From assembly GCA_965227445.1 (NCBI GenBank), contig OZ245751.1, positions 3,286,001 through 3,350,000 of the forward strand: a DNA stretch of 64,000 nt. Reading direction: 5' to 3'. The notes under the pieces were generated by a model that searched no databases, was not told the DNA's origin, and was given only the letters and a program-made list of their open reading frames with translations. Below are positions 24,171 to 32,175 of this stretch, piece after piece (position 1 is the stretch's first letter; every line of letters begins with the position of its first letter). Origin of the DNA: DT-110 sp030148525 (GTDB lineage: Bacteria > Bacteroidota > Bacteroidia > Chitinophagales > Saprospiraceae). Made by a program: the position numbers and the translations under genes.

Positions 24171-25232
24171 TTACTTATCAAAATAGGTATTGAATCCTTC
24201 GGAATATCGTACATCCAGGCTGCCGTCAGGCAGTCCGATGATGAGATAAACATCTATCTGATTGTCGTTTTTGGCGTATTCCATGGCCTGGTCAGCACCG
24301 GATACCATACAGGCAGTTGCCAGGGCATCAGCCTGCATACAGTTGGCAGCCAAAACAGTAGCACTTAGCAGCGAACTGCGCTCCGGATACCCCGTTTGGG
24401 GATTTATCGTATGGCTGTACTTAACGCCATTAGCTTCGTATACGTTCCGGTAGTTCCCAGAGGTGGCCATGGCCCGATCTGTAATCGGTATTGCCGTTTG
24501 TATGTCTTCCAGACCGGCATTGTCGCGCGGATCGCTGATGCCGATACGCCAGGCGTCGCCACGGGGACTCTCACCCGACACGACAACTTCTCCGCCAATG
24601 TCCACAAAAAAATGCTGAATGCCACGATTAGCAAGGAAGGTACCAATCAGATCCACCCCATAGCCCTTTGCCAGCGCACTGAAATCCAGCTGGACTCCCG
24701 GCTTTTTTTTGCGCAAGCTATCGGAACTCATATCAACCATATCCATCCCCACAAACTCCAGAAGTGAATCAATACGGTTACTGTCCACCCTGGTAATTTT
24801 GCGTTTTTCGGAATACCCGAATCCCCAGTAATTGACAAGCGGCATAACGGTAGCATCCAGATTACCGTCGGTCGTCCGGTACATGGATACCGCCAGCGCA
24901 AAATTCTTTTTGAAGTGTTCGTTCTCGTAGGGTTCATCCTCGCCATATGGATTGTACGTCAGGGCGATCCCCTTTTCCGATTGGTTAAACCGGGAGATGG
25001 TAGAGCTTTCGATGTAGGTCGAAACTTCCTGATTCAACTGTGCCAGAAGGCTGTCGACTCCCGGCTGTAAAGAGCGGCCCAGAGAGTCGTAATAGGTGAT
25101 CTTGTAATAGGTACCCATCGTTTCTCCTTGCATCTGCGAATAGGTTCGATGGGGCGCCGTGTCGGTTTGGCATCCCAAAAACAGCCCCAGAAACCCACTC
25201 ATTAACAGGATAAAAAATCGAGCTTGATTCAT
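24171..25232 (-). CDS. apbE: FAD:protein FMN transferase
   Basis: 353 residues with a lipoprotein signal (GLFLGC). It attaches FMN to Thr/Ser of target flavoproteins such as Nqr/Rnf subunits, or traffics flavin outside the cytoplasm. Motifs: ETMGTYYKITYY, NLDATVMPLVNYWGFG, LDFSALAKGYGVD, FVDIGGEVVVSG, ATSGNYRN, HTINPQTGYP and DALATACMV, all standard for ApbE. No Nqr/Rnf genes are in the window. The stop is 20 bases ahead of the exonuclease start. The region just upstream (25258-25500) is filled with repeats. Confidence 0.95.
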   Translation of the reverse strand: MNQARFFILLMSGFLGLFLGCQTDTAPHRTYSQMQGETMGTYYKITYYDSLGRSLQPGVDSLLAQLNQEVSTYIESSTISRFNQSEKGIALTYNPYGEDEPYENEHFKKNFALAVSMYRTTDGNLDATVMPLVNYWGFGYSEKRKITRVDSNRIDSLLEFVGMDMVDMSSDSLRKKKPGVQLDFSALAKGYGVDLIGTFLANRGIQHFFVDIGGEVVVSGESPRGDAWRIGISDPRDNAGLEDIQTAIPITDRAMATSGNYRNVYEANGVKYSHTINPQTGYPERSSLLSATVLAANCMQADALATACMVSGADQAMEYAKNDNQIDVYLIIGLPDGSLDVRYSEGFNTYFDK

Positions 25233-25257
25233 TGGAAATTGGCCTTTGATATAGTAT

Positions 25258-25300
25258 TAAGAGCGTGTTTGGGATTTATCCTTTGGACTGCAAATGTCTA
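25258..25300 (+). repeat. Half copy of the AGAGCGTGTTT palindromic element
   Basis: About 43 bases beginning AAGAGCGTGTTTGGGATT and ending GCAAATGTCTA are identical to the left end of the element at 28750. The copy stops where a 124-bp TATACCG repeat begins at 25302. Confidence 0.8.
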
Positions 25301-25301
25301 T

Positions 25302-25425
25302 TATACCGACAACGAAGTGGTTTTGCTTCGCAGTACTTCGTGCTGGGAATCCAACCCACTTCGAGTCGAGTATATACTCGCGTGAAAAGGTTGGGCAAAG
25401 CCCAATCCTTTTCGGAAGCGGTATA
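25302..25425 (+). repeat. 124-bp dispersed repeat, copy A
   Basis: Begins TATACCG and ends CGGTATA. Inside are CGAAGTGGTTTTGCT, GCAGTACTTCGTGC, GAGTATATACTCGCGTG and TTGGGCAAAGCCCAA. Copy C at 31239 has the same length in the opposite orientation; copies B, D and E are diverged or shortened. Confidence 0.85.
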
Positions 25426-25464
25426 TTTGAACCACGGACCTTGTCTTGCCTTCTGCACACAGCA

Positions 25465-25500
25465 ACCTTGAACCATGGACCGTGAACCGTGAACCTTCAA
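25465..25500. repeat. Degenerate seven-base array (ACCGTGA-type)
   Basis: Reads ACCTTGA ACCATGG ACCGTGA, then ACCGTGA ACCTTCA. It overlaps the stop codon of the DoxX gene (25497). Confidence 0.7.
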
Positions 25501-25898
25501 ACTTTCACCTTACGCAACTGAGCATCCAGTGAATAATAACCACCGCCGGCCACCAGTAAACAGATGTAGGGTATCAGGTAGAGGATGGCTTTTTCCATAC
25601 GGGAGAAAGGGTCGGCAATGTGTACGTAAAAGGCTGCTACAACCATGGTGATGATTAATGGGATAGCTGCCCAGCGGGTGAAGAGTCCCAGAACAAGCAG
25701 TCCGGCACAAATCACTTCAGCAAAAACCGCCATTGCCAGGGAAGCAACGGGACCTATTCCGAACGGATCGGCAAATTCGATGGCCTCGTTCCCAAATAAT
25801 CGTCGCATTTTGCCAATACCATGACCATACAACATGGCTCCTCCGAAAGCAACGCGGAGTAAAAGCAAGACGACATCCATTGCGCGATAGATCTTCAT
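25497..25898 (-). CDS. DoxX-family membrane protein
   Basis: 133 residues with four predicted membrane helices (VVLLLLRVAFGGAMLYGHG; VASLAMAVFAEVICAGLLVL; AIPLIITMVVAAFYV; AILYLIPYICLLVAGGG). The pattern R-x-A-F-G ... H-G-x-x-K in helix 1 and FAE in helix 2 is typical of DoxX. DoxX proteins are small inner-membrane proteins linked to quinone or thiol redox stress in some species; no specific role can be given. The last codons and stop run into a seven-base array. It is divergent from the glycosyltransferase gene. Confidence 0.85.
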   Translation of the reverse strand: MKIYRAMDVVLLLLRVAFGGAMLYGHGIGKMRRLFGNEAIEFADPFGIGPVASLAMAVFAEVICAGLLVLGLFTRWAAIPLIITMVVAAFYVHIADPFSRMEKAILYLIPYICLLVAGGGYYSLDAQLRKVKV

Positions 25899-26021
25899 AA
25901 AGCTGGTGGTGTTTGTTTGTGAGCGAAACTACCCCTTTCAACGGGAAAGAAAAAGCAATTGGGGCACTGCCTTATATAACGGCACCAACAAATCTTTGTT
26001 TGTAACCTGATGCTTCCCTTG

Positions 26022-26048
26022 CGGATACCACTCCGACATGTATCTTTA
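26022..26048 (+). promoter_or_regulatory. Possible promoter of the glycosyltransferase gene
   Basis: CTTG, 19-base spacer, TATCTTTA (26041-26048), one mismatch in each element. Transcription would begin only about 5 bases before the ATG at 26060, giving a nearly leaderless message unless the ATG at 26066 is used. Confidence 0.35.
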
Positions 26049-26059
26049 CTCTCCAATCA

Positions 26060-27658
26060 ATGCACATGCACACCGACTTATCGATCTTAGAAAGGCGCCT
26101 ATTACTCATGGCCACCCTGTTGCTGGTGGTCGGGCACTTCGTCAATCTGGGAATTCAACCTTTGTATCTGGAGGAGCCCCGCCGGGTCATTATCAGCATG
26201 GAAATGGTGGCCAACGGAAATTTGATCGTTCCTACCCTATTAGGAGAGCTCTATTACAATAAGCCTCCGGTATACAATTGGTTGCTGATTGCCAGTACTG
26301 TTTTGTTTGGCAACTGGAATGAATTTACCCTGCGCCTGCCCACGGTCCTGTCCCTGGTGTTTTGGTGCTGGGTAGCTTATCTGGTGGGGCGGTCTCAGTT
26401 TGGGTTGCGCTACGGCTGGTACAGCGCCCTCTGTCTGGCGTGCTGTGGTGCTTTTCTGTACTACTTCTCTTTATTAGCGGAGATCGACATCTTCTACAGT
26501 TTGCTCACCTGGAGCAGTCTGATGGGTATTTACTTCTTCTCTCGCCAGAAACGGTGGTGGGTTCTCTTCCTGACGGTATATACGGTGGCGGGCATAGGCT
26601 TTCTGACCAAGGGGCTGCCATCCATAGCCTTCGCCGGGATTAGCCTCGTCACCTGGCTTGTCTGGACCAGGCAGTGGAAGCGACTCTTCTCATGGGCTCA
26701 CCTGGTGAGCGGCCTGGTGTTTCTGGGAATCGTTGGTGGTTACTACTGGTTGTACGCTCAGTACGAAGACCCTACCCCTTTTCTGACCCGCTTGTGGTCG
26801 GAGACCAGTGACCGGACTCTCTCGGAAAGTTCTGGCTTTTTGCCTTTCCTGACGCACCTGGTCACCTTCCCGGTGAATTTGTGGGCCAATCTGTTACCCG
26901 CGGGTGGGTTATTGATTGTCTTTGCCTTTCGGCAAAAAGCCTGGCGCGCATACCGGCAAAATGACTTTCTGGTCTTCTGCGGCCTTATGTTCGCAGTCAA
27001 CGTACTGATTTACTGGTTGACTCCGGCCGAACGCCTGCGGTACGTGTACATGCTCTTCCCCTTCCTGATCTTTGCGTTTGTCTGGTTTTGGCAGCAGCCG
27101 GATAATGCTAAGTGGGCACAAAAAACACTGCGGTGGTCCGGTGGATTATTTATTCACCTGCTTCCGCTGGGCGCTTTGGCTATTTTGTGGATTCCCGATT
27201 TGCAGCCGATACCTGGCTTGGGGTGGATCAGCGCTATCTTTTTCCTGCTGTTCGCCGCCGTGGCAGTTCTTTTTTGGCGAAAGCCAGACTATCCGATGGC
27301 CCAACTCATCCTGGCCATTGCGCTATCACGGTGGTTATTTGCCCTGACCGTCCTGCCCCAGCGCGACCTGGACGGTGGCGCCTTCCGCGACCGCGCACGA
27401 GCTGAGCGAATCCACGAGTTGGTGGGTGATGCCCCCTTACACACCGAAGGTGAGGATAAGGTTATCGCCTATACCAGTATAGCCTATTTAGATAAACTTC
27501 GGTCAGATTACGTGCGCCGTAATGATTCCTTATTGGCAGGCCGGTACTATCTGGTCACCCCTGATAGTATCGTACCCGTATTATCCGACACCCTGCTGGA
27601 GTACCGCTACAACGAGCTGGAACAACAGTTGATCCGGGTGCTCCCGGAAGGGAATTAG
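26060..27658 (+). CDS. ArnT/PMT-type polytopic glycosyltransferase (GT39-like)
   Basis: 532 residues with about 11-12 membrane helices. The first periplasmic loop has PLYLEEPRRVIISMEM, where the acidic pair before RR corresponds to the catalytic-site motif of ArnT/PMT-2 transferases; YYNKPPVYNWLL is a second family signature (KPP). It should transfer a sugar from a polyprenyl-phosphate carrier to an envelope acceptor outside the inner membrane. The acceptor is unknown and no carrier-synthesis gene is adjacent. The last 100 residues form a soluble C-terminal part. One GGCTTTCGCCAAA copy (27276, reverse) lies inside the gene. Confidence 0.85.
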   Translation: MHMHTDLSILERRLLLMATLLLVVGHFVNLGIQPLYLEEPRRVIISMEMVANGNLIVPTLLGELYYNKPPVYNWLLIASTVLFGNWNEFTLRLPTVLSLVFWCWVAYLVGRSQFGLRYGWYSALCLACCGAFLYYFSLLAEIDIFYSLLTWSSLMGIYFFSRQKRWWVLFLTVYTVAGIGFLTKGLPSIAFAGISLVTWLVWTRQWKRLFSWAHLVSGLVFLGIVGGYYWLYAQYEDPTPFLTRLWSETSDRTLSESSGFLPFLTHLVTFPVNLWANLLPAGGLLIVFAFRQKAWRAYRQNDFLVFCGLMFAVNVLIYWLTPAERLRYVYMLFPFLIFAFVWFWQQPDNAKWAQKTLRWSGGLFIHLLPLGALAILWIPDLQPIPGLGWISAIFFLLFAAVAVLFWRKPDYPMAQLILAIALSRWLFALTVLPQRDLDGGAFRDRARAERIHELVGDAPLHTEGEDKVIAYTSIAYLDKLRSDYVRRNDSLLAGRYYLVTPDSIVPVLSDTLLEYRYNELEQQLIRVLPEGN

Positions 27659-27660
27659 GT

Positions 27661-27862
27661 GCCTGCCAACGCTCCGTTATGGCGGGCAGAGTAGGTTGAG
27701 AAAACAGGCTGAGATTAAGAGCGTGTTTTATCCAATTTGGTCTTGGGAAGAGAAGGGGGCTCCAGGAAGGATAGATAGGTAGTTAACCTTTGACCTTTCC
27801 CGGCTGCCGAAGCTTTAGCGTAGTTTGCTAATTTCCGACTTCCGGCCTCCGACTTCCGACCT
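27661..27862. repeat. Repeat-rich junction between convergent genes
   Basis: Contains a CCTGCC ... GGCGGGCAG hairpin (27661-27690), a truncated AAGAGCGTGTTT fragment (about 27718) and a seven-base array at 27831-27862 (ATTTCCG ACTTCCG GCCTCC and on). The array overlaps the 3' end of the terC-family gene. Confidence 0.65.
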
Positions 27863-28706
27863 TATCCATCAGTCCCTCTGCCTTAGCTTCTTCCGCATAC
27901 CCGTGTAGTTGCACTGGTTTGCGCTCTTTGCGGCTCCGCAGACGCATGTTCAGAAATTCTACGGCCAGGGAGAAGGCAATCGCAAAGTAGAGGTATCCTT
28001 TGGGGACCGCCCCGATCTCGGCACCGGCGATTTTGAGGTGCGCCAGGTGCGCTCCTTCCGCAATGAGCATAAAACCGATCAGGATGAGAAAGGCCAGGCC
28101 CAGCATTTGGATAGTCGGGTGTTCGTTGACAAAATTACTAACCGGTTTGGCAAAGGCGATCATGATGATAATGGATGCCACTACCGCCACAATCATGATA
28201 ATAAGGTTGTCGGTAAGGCCTACCGCTGTCAGTATCGAATCAAAGGAAAAGACAACGTTGATCAGGGCGATTTGGGTGATGACCTTGCCGGTGGTGGAAG
28301 CCGCCTTTTTTGTCCCACCCGATGCGTGATGTTCCGGACCTTCCAACTTGTGGTGAATCTCGCTGGTGGCTTTGTACAGCAAAAAAACACCGCCCAGGAT
28401 CAGGATGATGGACTGCCCGGAAAAACCACCCTCTATCCAGCCCTGGTCAAAAGAAAGCCAGGGCTCCTGCATGGCGATCAGGGCGGTAATACCGAAGATC
28501 AGCACCACCCGAAAAGCCATGGCCAGGAGAAGACCAATATTTTGGGCACGTGGTTGCTGCTCTTTAGGTAATCGATTGGAGGCAATAGTGATAAAGATGA
28601 TATTATCAACGCCCAGAACAATCTCGAGGAAGGTAAGTGTTAACAGACTGATCCAAACCTGCGGATCAGCCAGGTCGGGCATAGTCATAGTGGCCAGTGT
28701 GAGCAT
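27828..28706 (-). CDS. TerC-family integral membrane protein
   Basis: 292 residues with 7-8 membrane helices. Diagnostic acidic motifs lie inside helices: FLEIVLGVDNIIFI near the N-terminus and VVFSFDSILTAVGLTD in the middle. TerC/YkoY-type proteins are linked to metal (often manganese) export or tellurite resistance and to metal loading of exported proteins. A second ATG at 28688 is possible. The last ten residues (VGSRRPEVGN) are encoded by the seven-base array, so this tail is probably not part of the functional protein. Confidence 0.9.
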   Translation of the reverse strand: MLTLATMTMPDLADPQVWISLLTLTFLEIVLGVDNIIFITIASNRLPKEQQPRAQNIGLLLAMAFRVVLIFGITALIAMQEPWLSFDQGWIEGGFSGQSIILILGGVFLLYKATSEIHHKLEGPEHHASGGTKKAASTTGKVITQIALINVVFSFDSILTAVGLTDNLIIMIVAVVASIIIMIAFAKPVSNFVNEHPTIQMLGLAFLILIGFMLIAEGAHLAHLKIAGAEIGAVPKGYLYFAIAFSLAVEFLNMRLRSRKERKPVQLHGYAEEAKAEGLMDKVGSRRPEVGN

Positions 28707-28749
28707 AGGACAAGTTGGTTTTTTAACCCTATTCGGTAATTGCGACTTT

Positions 28750-28914
28750 AAGAGCGTGTTTGGGATTTATCCTTTGGACTGCAAATGTCTAGAATTTGAA
28801 CCTCACTGCAGCCTTTTTTCGCCCCGTAGCCATGCTACGAAGCTCAAAAAAGGCTTTGTGAGAACCAAATTCTAGACATTTTCGCCATCAAAAACAAATC
28901 CCAAACACGCTCTA
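28750..28914. repeat. 165-bp near-palindromic element, MITE-like
   Basis: The left arm TAAGAGCGTGTTTGGGATTT continues to ATGTCTAGAATTTG, CTCAC and GCCTTTTTT. The right end, read in reverse, repeats all these blocks in order (AGAGCGTGTTTGGGATTT, ATGTCTAGAATTTGG, CTCAC, GCCTTTTTT) and the centre is GTAGCCATGCTAC. The whole segment can fold into one long hairpin. It encodes nothing. Ends of this kind suggest a non-autonomous transposon; no target duplication is clear. Confidence 0.75.
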
Positions 28915-28966
28915 AGAGGCCACAAGTTTACGTATTTTTACGTTTTTTTGTCGCCGATTGAAGGAT

Positions 28967-29075
28967 TATACCGCTTCGGTAACGATTTGGTCTTTGCCCA
29001 ACCTATTCACGCGAGTATATACCCGACTCGGGTTGGTTTGGAATCCCAGTAGCAAAACCACTTCGTCGTCGGTAT
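28967..29075 (-). repeat. Dispersed TATACCG repeat, copy B (diverged)
   Basis: Begins TATACCGCTTCGG, contains CACGCGAGTATATACCCGACTC and AGCAAAACCACTTCGTCGTC in two blocks, and ends CGGTAT. It lacks the GGCACGAAGTACTG block of copies A and C, making it 15 bases shorter. It lies directly upstream of the gene at 29118. Confidence 0.75.
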
Positions 29076-29117
29076 TGGACTCTCGGGCCTTTCCATGCAT
29101 ACACGAATCAATAAGCT

Positions 29118-29606
29118 ATGAAGTACCGCCGCCTGCGCAACGACGAACTGGAAGAACTGGAAAAGGAATTCATCACCTTCCTCGCCTCCAATACGGTAAC
29201 CGGTCCAGACTGGGAAAAACTCAAGGCCAATGAGCCGGAAAAGGCCGAAAAGCTTATCGAACTCTTCAGCGATATCGTGTTCGACAAGATCCTTGACAAG
29301 GTCGAGTACCTGGAGTATAAAACCCCCAAGGACCTAAAGACTTTCCGCTTCGAATCAGATAAAATTGTCATGCTCGGCGTCAAGGTCGACGAACACGCTC
29401 CTGTCGATTTCACTCGTGGTGACTCTCCCGAGCAAATGTCGGGACAAATGATCATGTCGGGCAAAAAAATGAAAATGTACCGGGGCGAAAAAGCCTATCG
29501 TAAGGACCGCAAACAGGAAGTATTCGACCTCATGGAAAGTGGCGCCCTCATTTCTAAGGACGGGCAGATGTTTAAGGTACTGGAGGAGTTGGCTGGTGGT
29601 CAATGA
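29118..29606 (+). CDS. DUF6495-type conserved protein of unknown function
   Basis: 162 residues, soluble and rich in charged residues. The N-terminus MKYRRLRNDELEELEKEFI, followed by FLASNTVTGPDWEKLK and EKAEKLIELFSDIVFDKIL, matches a small family I know only from Bacteroidota and usually labelled DUF6495. No signal peptide, membrane helix or catalytic motif is visible. It is convergent with trmD; the 80 bases between them hold a TCTAGAC/CTTCTAGA-type degenerate array (about 29622-29690) rather than a clear terminator. Confidence 0.7.
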   Translation: MKYRRLRNDELEELEKEFITFLASNTVTGPDWEKLKANEPEKAEKLIELFSDIVFDKILDKVEYLEYKTPKDLKTFRFESDKIVMLGVKVDEHAPVDFTRGDSPEQMSGQMIMSGKKMKMYRGEKAYRKDRKQEVFDLMESGALISKDGQMFKVLEELAGGQ

Positions 29607-29621
29607 TTTTCTAAAGACCTT

Positions 29622-29690
29622 TAGACAAAAGATGTTAGATAGAAGACAGTGTATTCTAGACTTCTAGACTCTTCTCTCTAGTCTCTTTTA
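29622..29690. repeat. Degenerate array of about seven-base units between convergent genes
   Basis: CCTTTAGAC, ATGTTAGATAG, TTCTAGACTTCTAGAC and CTCTAGTCTC follow each other with loose spacing of seven. It ends at the trmD stop. Confidence 0.45.
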
Positions 29691-30371
29691 GTCTTCGGAA
29701 AGCAGATCAGGCCTGCGCTCCTTCGTACGCTTCAGCGACTGCTCGTAGCGCCATTCTTCAATCTTGGGGAAATTACCTGACAGCAAGATATCGGGCACTT
29801 TGTGCCCATCGTAATCAGCCGGGCGGGTGTAGACGGGTGGTGCCAGTAAGCCATCCTGAAAAGAGTCGGTGAGGGCAGAGCTTTCGTCGCCGAGGACGCC
29901 GGGAATGAGTCGCCCGATAGAATCTACCAGAACGGCAGCGGCCAATTCTCCGCCGGATAGTACGTAATCACCAATGGATATCTCCCGGGTAACGTAAAGT
30001 TGGCGTACCCGCTCGTCGATGCCTTTATAGTGACCACACAAGATAAGGAGGTTGCCTTTCAGCGAAAGCTGGTTGGCGATACCCTGGTCCAGGGTTTCCC
30101 CGTCGGGGGTCATGTAGATGATCTCGTCGTAGGTACGCTTTGCCTGCAGATCGGCAATGCACTTGGCAATGGGTTCGATCATCATCACCATGCCTGCTCC
30201 CCCACCGTATTGGTAATCGTCGAGCTGGCGGTGTTTACCCAGGCCATAATCACGCAGGTTGTGCACCTCTACCTGTAAAAGTCCCTTATCAGCGGCCCGC
30301 TTCAGGATAGAGTGCGCAAAAGGTCCCTCCAGCAATTCCGGCATTACGGATATGACATCAATGTGCATCAT
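29688..30371 (-). CDS. trmD: tRNA (guanine-N1)-methyltransferase
   Basis: About 227 residues from the ATG pair at 30371/30368 (MMHIDVISVMPELLEGPF); the frame continues upstream only through a TTG. It methylates G37 of tRNAs that read CNN/GG codons, preventing frameshifts. Motifs: QYGGGAGMVMMIEP, LILCGHYKGIDERV (SAM-binding trefoil knot), EISIGDYVLSGGELAA, GVLGDESS, and the C-terminal YTRPADYDGHKVPDIL. An FKBP terminator separates it from the upstream gene, so it needs its own promoter, which I did not find. Confidence 0.97.
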   Translation of the reverse strand: MMHIDVISVMPELLEGPFAHSILKRAADKGLLQVEVHNLRDYGLGKHRQLDDYQYGGGAGMVMMIEPIAKCIADLQAKRTYDEIIYMTPDGETLDQGIANQLSLKGNLLILCGHYKGIDERVRQLYVTREISIGDYVLSGGELAAAVLVDSIGRLIPGVLGDESSALTDSFQDGLLAPPVYTRPADYDGHKVPDILLSGNFPKIEEWRYEQSLKRTKERRPDLLSED

Positions 30372-30385
30372 AGGCAAGAAGATAC

Positions 30386-30421
30386 AAAATGCCCGGAACG
30401 ACGGATCGGACCGGGCATTTT
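30386..30421 (-). terminator. Intrinsic terminator of the FKBP gene
   Basis: Perfect 11-bp stem AAAATGCCCGG/CCGGGCATTTT. The minus strand continues GTATCTTC after the TTTT. It lies between the FKBP stop (30440) and the trmD start. Confidence 0.8.
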
Positions 30422-30439
30422 ATACTTGAAAGTAGTGTC

Positions 30440-31105
30440 TTAATTTACACTGATCAGTTCTACTTCAAAGATCAGGGTGGCGTAGGGAGGAATAGCTCCG
30501 CCCGCTCCGCGTTCGCCGTAGGCCAGGTTGGAAGGAATGTAAAATTCGTATTTCGCGCCTTCCTTCATCAATTGCAAACCTTCGGTCCAACCGGCAATAA
30601 CCTGGTTGACACCAAAAGTGGTGGGTTCTCCACGCTTAAGGCTGCTGTCAAAAACGGTGCCGTCGATCAATTTGCCCGTATAGTGAACGGTGACAGAAGA
30701 TGTATCGGCCGGTGTAGCACCGGTTCCTTCCTGTACCACGCGGTATTGTAAGCCGCTGGCAGTCGTTTGAATGCCTTCTCTTTTAGCATTAGCTTCCAGA
30801 AAAGCTTTGCCTTCGGCAATCACGCTTTCGTATTGCTTTGCCTGAGCGGCGCTCATATATTCCTGAACGATGCGATTAGCCTCCTCCAGATTAACCTTCA
30901 GTTCGTTACCGGACATCACATCGTCGATTCCCTTGCTCAGGGTATTCACATCGACGCTATCCAATCCTTGCTGTTTCAGGTTTTGGGCCAGCAAAATGCC
31001 CAGGCTATAGCTCACTGAATCCATAGTCGGTTCGGTATTTTGTGCGCGCAAAGCGCTAATGGAAAAAAATACCAGCAAAAAACAAGTCAGAACCTTCGTA
31101 TTCAT
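30440..31105 (-). CDS. FKBP-type peptidyl-prolyl isomerase, exported
   Basis: 221 residues from the ATG at 31105 (MNTKVLTCFLLVFFSISALRAQ, a signal peptide ending at RAQ). The longer frame to 31219 adds sequence with no signal and is rejected. Residues about 25-105 form an FKBP-N dimerisation domain (DSVSYSLGILLAQNL, then EANRIVQEYM); residues 125-221 form the FKBP catalytic domain (VTVHYTGKLIDGTVFDSS, VIAGWTEGLQLMKEG, FYIPSNLAYGERGAGG, IFEVELISV). It assists folding of periplasmic or outer-membrane proteins, like FkpA/FklB. A terminator follows. Confidence 0.93.
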   Translation of the reverse strand: MNTKVLTCFLLVFFSISALRAQNTEPTMDSVSYSLGILLAQNLKQQGLDSVDVNTLSKGIDDVMSGNELKVNLEEANRIVQEYMSAAQAKQYESVIAEGKAFLEANAKREGIQTTASGLQYRVVQEGTGATPADTSSVTVHYTGKLIDGTVFDSSLKRGEPTTFGVNQVIAGWTEGLQLMKEGAKYEFYIPSNLAYGERGAGGAIPPYATLIFEVELISVN

Positions 31106-31238
31106 GTTCCAAATAATTGAGTAAAAAAAAGTGGGTCCCATTGCTGTGATTGGATTGGCTTTCGCCAAAACGCTGCAAAGAAACGTAAAATCTGTCCATC
31201 CAACGATTCCATGGGCCATTCATTGCAAAAAAGACCTT

Positions 31239-31362
31239 TATACCGCTTCCGAAAAAGTTTGGGCTTCGCCCGCTCTTTTCACGCGAGTATATACTTGACT
31301 CGAAGTGGTTTGGCATCCCGGCACGAAGTACTGCGGAGCAAAACCATTTCGTTGTCGGTATA
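31239..31362 (-). repeat. 124-bp dispersed repeat, copy C
   Basis: Same length as copy A and nearly collinear in opposite orientation. In the A orientation it reads TATACCGACAACGAAATGG ... GCAGTACTTCGTGC ... AAGTATATACTCGCGTG ... CGGAAGCGGTATA. The differences are single substitutions. It lies between the FKBP start and the ubiX stop. Confidence 0.85.
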
Positions 31363-31394
31363 GAAGCGGGCTTAAAAATGTTTTGATACAGCGA

Positions 31395-31973
31395 CTAATC
31401 CTCCCCGGATTCCCCCCATCGGTAGGTTTGCAAGTCTAATCCAGCCAGATCGAGTACGCGGTCGGTTACGGTGGCCGCAAGCTCTTCCATGGTCTGCGGA
31501 CGGGAATAGAAAGAGGGACTGGCCGGGCAGATAATGCCTCCCGCCTCCGTGATCGTTTTCATGTTATTGATGTGAATCAGGCTATAGGGCGTATCCCTGG
31601 GTACCAGGATGAGGCGGCGGCGCTCTTTCAGGATGACGTCGGCCGCCCGGGTGGTCAGGTCATTGGAAATGCCGGTAGCAATACGGCCCATTATACCCAT
31701 GGAGCACGGACAGACGATCATACTGCCGTATTGTGCTGAGCCGGAAGCGAAGGGGGCCATGAAGTCCATTTTATTGTAGAAGTCAAAAGGGTACTGTTCA
31801 AAATCGCGATTACCCAATTCGTATTCCCAATTGAATTTAGCGTTATCGCTCATGACTATCCCCACTGCTTCGAGTTGCTCGGGTAGCCCGGCAAGCCGGT
31901 CAAGTAAGGTTTTGGCGTAGATTGATCCGCTGGAACCACCAACGGCTATGACGAGTTTGTGTTTCTTGATCAT
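31395..31973 (-). CDS. ubiX: Flavin prenyltransferase
   Basis: 192 residues from the ATG at 31973 (MIKKHKLVIAVGGSSGSIYA). The frame to 32009 gives twelve extra unlikely residues. UbiX joins FMN and dimethylallyl phosphate to make prenylated FMN, the cofactor of UbiD-type decarboxylases. Motifs: GGSSGSIYAKTLL, MSDNAKFNW, CPCSMGIMGRIATGISNDL, RAADVILKERRRLILVPRDTP and SFYSRPQTMEEL. No ubiD is in the window. The 200 bases upstream hold no recognised element. Confidence 0.93.
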   Translation of the reverse strand: MIKKHKLVIAVGGSSGSIYAKTLLDRLAGLPEQLEAVGIVMSDNAKFNWEYELGNRDFEQYPFDFYNKMDFMAPFASGSAQYGSMIVCPCSMGIMGRIATGISNDLTTRAADVILKERRRLILVPRDTPYSLIHINNMKTITEAGGIICPASPSFYSRPQTMEELAATVTDRVLDLAGLDLQTYRWGESGED

Positions 31974-32175
31974 GGTATTCGATAGGGCCAAATAGTGTCC
32001 GCATGGCAATATAAAGGCCGTTAAATAAAGTTTAAACGGCGCAGAGATGCATCTTCTCCACGCTCTAAAACGTATATTTATTTGACTAGCTCATTGCGGT
32101 AATGCTGTTTTGACTAGTGCTCATTATACAAACAAAGCAAAGGCGTGACCCTTCGCGTCTTTAAAAACCTGGATC

